Positions 61,597 to 64,000 of a DNA stretch of 64,000 bases are shown here, piece by piece (position 1 is the stretch's first letter; the number at the start of each line of letters is the position of its first letter). The DNA comes from Bacillota bacterium (GTDB lineage Bacteria > Bacillota > Clostridia > Lachnospirales > Lachnospiraceae): positions 62,001 through 126,000 of the forward strand of contig JAEZZO010000016.1 of the NCBI GenBank assembly GCA_023418475.1, in the 5' to 3' direction. Under the pieces are notes generated by a model. That model saw only the letters and a program-made list of their open reading frames with translations. It was not told the DNA's origin and did not search any database. A program made the position numbers and the translations under genes.

Positions 61597-63330
61597 TTAT
61601 TTCGCTGGTCTTACATCTTTCCCTTGAACAATTTCAATTCGGTGGTAAACCGCTTCCTGAACTTCTTTCATAAAATCCTCCGGTTTACATTTCTTATATG
61701 CTTGCTGATAATCCTCCCAGGCTTTATCAAAATCACTTGATATAACAACCTGCGGCAAATACTGCTTCTTTGTTTCCTCCATTTTCGTCCATGCAAGTCC
61801 TCCCGGTGTTTCAGTAGTCATCTCTCCAACAAAGGAGTAGATTGGATACCATGGCTCCTTCATACAATCAATCTCATTGTAATCAAGCATATCTACATAT
61901 GTCTTAGCATTATACGCTTTAAGGCATTCCTGAACTTCCGGCTTTAGACCTGCGAAGAATTCAGAAGGCTGCGTATCAGGTGTCATGGCATTTTTGCCGT
62001 CCGGGTTCATACCAATATAATTTGGGAAATATGAATAGGTGCAAAGATGAGATTGCTTATATTCTGTCTTTACCGCATTGTCTCTCATGGTCTGATCCCT
62101 GTAGAAAAGTCCGTCATCTCCTACCAGATAATCTTTGTCCTTCACACCCCAGCTGCGAAGTGTAATAATTTCCGGATCCAGCAGATCATTCACAAATTTA
62201 AGTGCCCCTTCTACATCCTTGCAGCTCTTTGTAATGCTAAGGCCACCGGAAAGAACTGTAGATTCAGAAGAAGCAAAATACATCTCCTTCATACCGGGTT
62301 TAATGGTCAGTCCAAGTGGTACATAAGTACAGCCTTCCAGATTCTGTGCTTTAATACTATCTTCTGCCGTCTGGAAATCCCAGTGCTGTTCCACCATACT
62401 TAGAACACGTCCGGAGGAAATCTTCTCAAGGAACTGGTCATGATTCATTGTCATAAATTCTGGATCTATAATTTTCTTTTTGTACTCTTCGTTTAATTTT
62501 TTAAAATATTGAACCGCTGTTGGAGATACATTATAATCACTAACCAGATAGGTTTGGGGATCTACAATACAGCGTCCGTTATTTGGCCATCCATCCAAAA
62601 ATTGCGGCGGATTTTCCAGACAGAAATAATACCAGTCATAGCACAATATTTCAAATGGAATAACAGACGAACCATCCGTCATCGTAGGATTGGCAGCAGA
62701 ATAATCCTCCAGAAGCTTAAAAAGATCATCCAGTGTTTCAATCTTTGGATAATTAGCCCATTTCAGTACTCTTGTCTGCACCCAGAATGCTTCTCCGTTT
62801 TGCTGTGTATCCATTAATTTCTCATTAATATTGCCAAATTGAGGTATTGAATAAATATGTCCATCCTTCTGTTTTAAGGAGTTCCACTGTACATCACTCC
62901 AGAGCTTCTTAATATTAGGATACTTATCCAGATATTCATCAATCGGTACGAGCGCATCCGCATCCTGCAGTTCGGGTGTCCAGTCAATAAAATCTGGGTA
63001 CTCACCGCTGGCAATCAGCATTCCTACAGCCTCTTTCGCTTCCTGTCCAGTTAACCAGGTTTCTTTACATTTCGCACCAATCTTATCCGTTATGATCTGT
63101 TTAATCTCATTATTATCGTTTAATTCAATTCCCTGTCTGTCAAAAAAGGCTGTAAACTCCTTTATCTTCTTTGACGATGAACTGCTGCCAGTATTTGCTT
63201 CTTTGGTCACTCCAGTATCTGATGTTTTCAATGTATCCTTAGCATCTGTAGAATTGTTTTTTCCACAGCCTGCAAATAAGGACGACATCAGCGCAATACA
63301 CATAAGTATTGCAATTATACGCTTTTTCAT
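61597..63330 (-). CDS. Oligosaccharide-type ABC substrate-binding lipoprotein, second system
   Basis: 577 residues from ATG 63330 (GGGAGG six bases upstream). Signal peptide with lipobox FAGC (Cys near residue 22), a Ser-rich linker, then the long LplA-like binding fold. First gene of its operon. It lies downstream of the AraC-type regulator and is probably controlled by it. The ligand is unknown; no glycosidase is encoded in the window. Confidence 0.88.
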   Translation of the reverse strand: MKKRIIAILMCIALMSSLFAGCGKNNSTDAKDTLKTSDTGVTKEANTGSSSSSKKIKEFTAFFDRQGIELNDNNEIKQIITDKIGAKCKETWLTGQEAKEAVGMLIASGEYPDFIDWTPELQDADALVPIDEYLDKYPNIKKLWSDVQWNSLKQKDGHIYSIPQFGNINEKLMDTQQNGEAFWVQTRVLKWANYPKIETLDDLFKLLEDYSAANPTMTDGSSVIPFEILCYDWYYFCLENPPQFLDGWPNNGRCIVDPQTYLVSDYNVSPTAVQYFKKLNEEYKKKIIDPEFMTMNHDQFLEKISSGRVLSMVEQHWDFQTAEDSIKAQNLEGCTYVPLGLTIKPGMKEMYFASSESTVLSGGLSITKSCKDVEGALKFVNDLLDPEIITLRSWGVKDKDYLVGDDGLFYRDQTMRDNAVKTEYKQSHLCTYSYFPNYIGMNPDGKNAMTPDTQPSEFFAGLKPEVQECLKAYNAKTYVDMLDYNEIDCMKEPWYPIYSFVGEMTTETPGGLAWTKMEETKKQYLPQVVISSDFDKAWEDYQQAYKKCKPEDFMKEVQEAVYHRIEIVQGKDVRPAK

Positions 63331-63416
63331 AAAAATCCTCCCTTGAATTTTTTTCACTTGATGTGATGTCTTATTTTAGCATTATTGCACAATGAATAAG
63401 TCATACAAACTATATA

Positions 63417-63458
63417 AAAAACCACTACAAAGTATATATGAATAATTTGTAGTGGTTT
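63417..63458 (-). terminator. Terminator of the AraC/YesN-type gene
   Basis: The arms AAACCACTACAAA and TTTGTAGTGGTTT are exactly complementary (13 bp), followed on the minus strand by TTTTTTATA. Confidence 0.8.
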
Positions 63459-63468
63459 ATATTCGTAT

Positions 63469-64000
63469 TTATATGCATTTTGATGGGTTACTCCGGCCTT
63501 CACAGCTCTGTTTTCTGAATCTTGTCGGAGTTGCCCCATACACTTCTACGAATTTATTAATAAAGTATTCCTGATTTCGATATCCTACTTCAATGGCAAT
63601 TTCATATACTTTTTTATCCGTATTCAGGATCATTTCTGCTGCTCTTCGAATTCTTACGTTGTTAAGATAATCCTTAAAAGCACAACCATAGCATTTCTTA
63701 AAAACCTGTCCCAGATAAGCACTGTTGATATAGTATTTTTCGCCAAGGGACTTCAAGCTGATATTCTCGGAATAATTCTCTTCTATATCATTTTCTATCC
63801 GATCAATTGTTCCTCTTGCCATATTCTGTCGTAGCTGCGCTAGATAGTCCGAGTACTCCACCGCAAACCGCTGAAACTTAAGTCCATTCTCCGTGTTAAT
63901 GTCTGACGTAAAAACAGACTGTCGAATATATTGCATAATCTCCTCTTGGTCGATATCAGTATCCTGATGATAGGCAAGACCAAGCAGCCGATAAAGCAAA
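63469..64000 (-). CDS. AraC-family / YesN-type regulator, N-terminal part outside window
   Basis: Only the last 176 codons are visible, and the open frame runs off the right edge. The C-terminal 100 residues are an AraC double helix-turn-helix (SLKSLGEKYYINSAYLGQVFKKCYG and VGYRNQEYFINKFVEVYGATPTRFRK). The piece before it is helical linker. By analogy with the first system it is likely a YesN response regulator for the downstream importer. Confidence 0.85.
   Translation of the reverse strand, partial: LLYRLLGLAYHQDTDIDQEEIMQYIRQSVFTSDINTENGLKFQRFAVEYSDYLAQLRQNMARGTIDRIENDIEENYSENISLKSLGEKYYINSAYLGQVFKKCYGCAFKDYLNNVRIRRAAEMILNTDKKVYEIAIEVGYRNQEYFINKFVEVYGATPTRFRKQSCEGRSNPSKCI

Noticed and set aside
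1..64000. CRISPR array, tRNA, rRNA, transposase or prophage genes
   Set aside because: Looked for regularly spaced repeats, tRNA-like 3' ends and integrase/transposase motifs; none found.

Overview
The window looks like a chromosomal stretch of a low-GC, Gram-positive, spore-forming Clostridia, most likely a member of the Lachnospiraceae. The pointers are AT-rich DNA with strong AGGAGG-type ribosome sites, two T-box leaders, a GatCAB amidotransferase operon, YesM/YesN sensor-regulator pairs beside LplB/YtcP-type sugar permeases, a SPOCS/CsxC-like spore protein, and corrinoid methanol methyltransferase genes. I saw no rRNA, tRNA, CRISPR array, transposase or prophage. Most genes lie on the minus strand.

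Layout. 1-5.1 kb: two minus-strand units holding a MoxR ATPase, a metallopeptidase-like/VWA protein and a small protein, then DUF6323-like, DUF6179-like and PlsY-like proteins. 5.2-7.5 kb: a truncated diguanylate-cyclase-type sensor and the amt-PII ammonium pair. 7.7-11.3 kb: a P-loop kinase-like gene, and an M20 peptidase with a DUF5058-type membrane pair. 11.3-12.1 kb: a decayed, hairpin-rich intergenic stretch. 12.1-15.3 kb: lytic transglycosylase, YqeY-like protein, AGCS symporter. 15.6-20 kb: a methanol utilisation island (PocR-AraC regulator, CobW GTPase, MtaB, MtaC). 20.3-22.6 kb: a TetR-controlled ABC exporter. 22.9-26.5 kb: an amino-acid (probably cysteine) ABC importer behind a Cys-codon leader peptide and an intrinsic terminator. 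26.8-29.4 kb: a GntR-ABC operon. 29.7-38.3 kb: mixed housekeeping genes (HAD phosphatase, spore protein, AzlCD with a XRE-cupin regulator, esterase, aldo/keto reductase, aspartate kinase and small genes). 38.5-46.9 kb: gatB, gatA, gatC and aspS behind one T-box, a MntA-HepT-like module, and lysS behind another T-box. 47-49.3 kb: DMT transporter and Dus. 49.7-64 kb: two oligosaccharide-type ABC importers with YesMN-type regulators, enclosing nudC, a small gene and a second DMT transporter.

How the genes work together. AspRS plus GatCAB implies tRNA-dependent synthesis of Asn-tRNA and/or Gln-tRNA, and the T-box specifier reads best as AAC (Asn). MtaC carries the methyl group that MtaB takes from methanol; the PocR-AraC protein is the likely activator and the CobW protein a likely metal or corrinoid helper. 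Amt and PII sense and import ammonium. The Cj0982-like binding protein, two permeases and an ATPase form one importer whose leader encodes a Cys-rich 35-residue peptide.

The observations most worth checking are the Cys-codon attenuator (26.2-26.5 kb), the duplicated promoter-bearing repeats flanking the MntA-HepT module (44.07 and 44.95 kb), the MoxR/VWA/DUF6323/DUF6179/PlsY-like neighbourhood with face-to-face promoters between its two units (1-5.1 kb), and the 111-bp imperfect palindrome at 11.9 kb.
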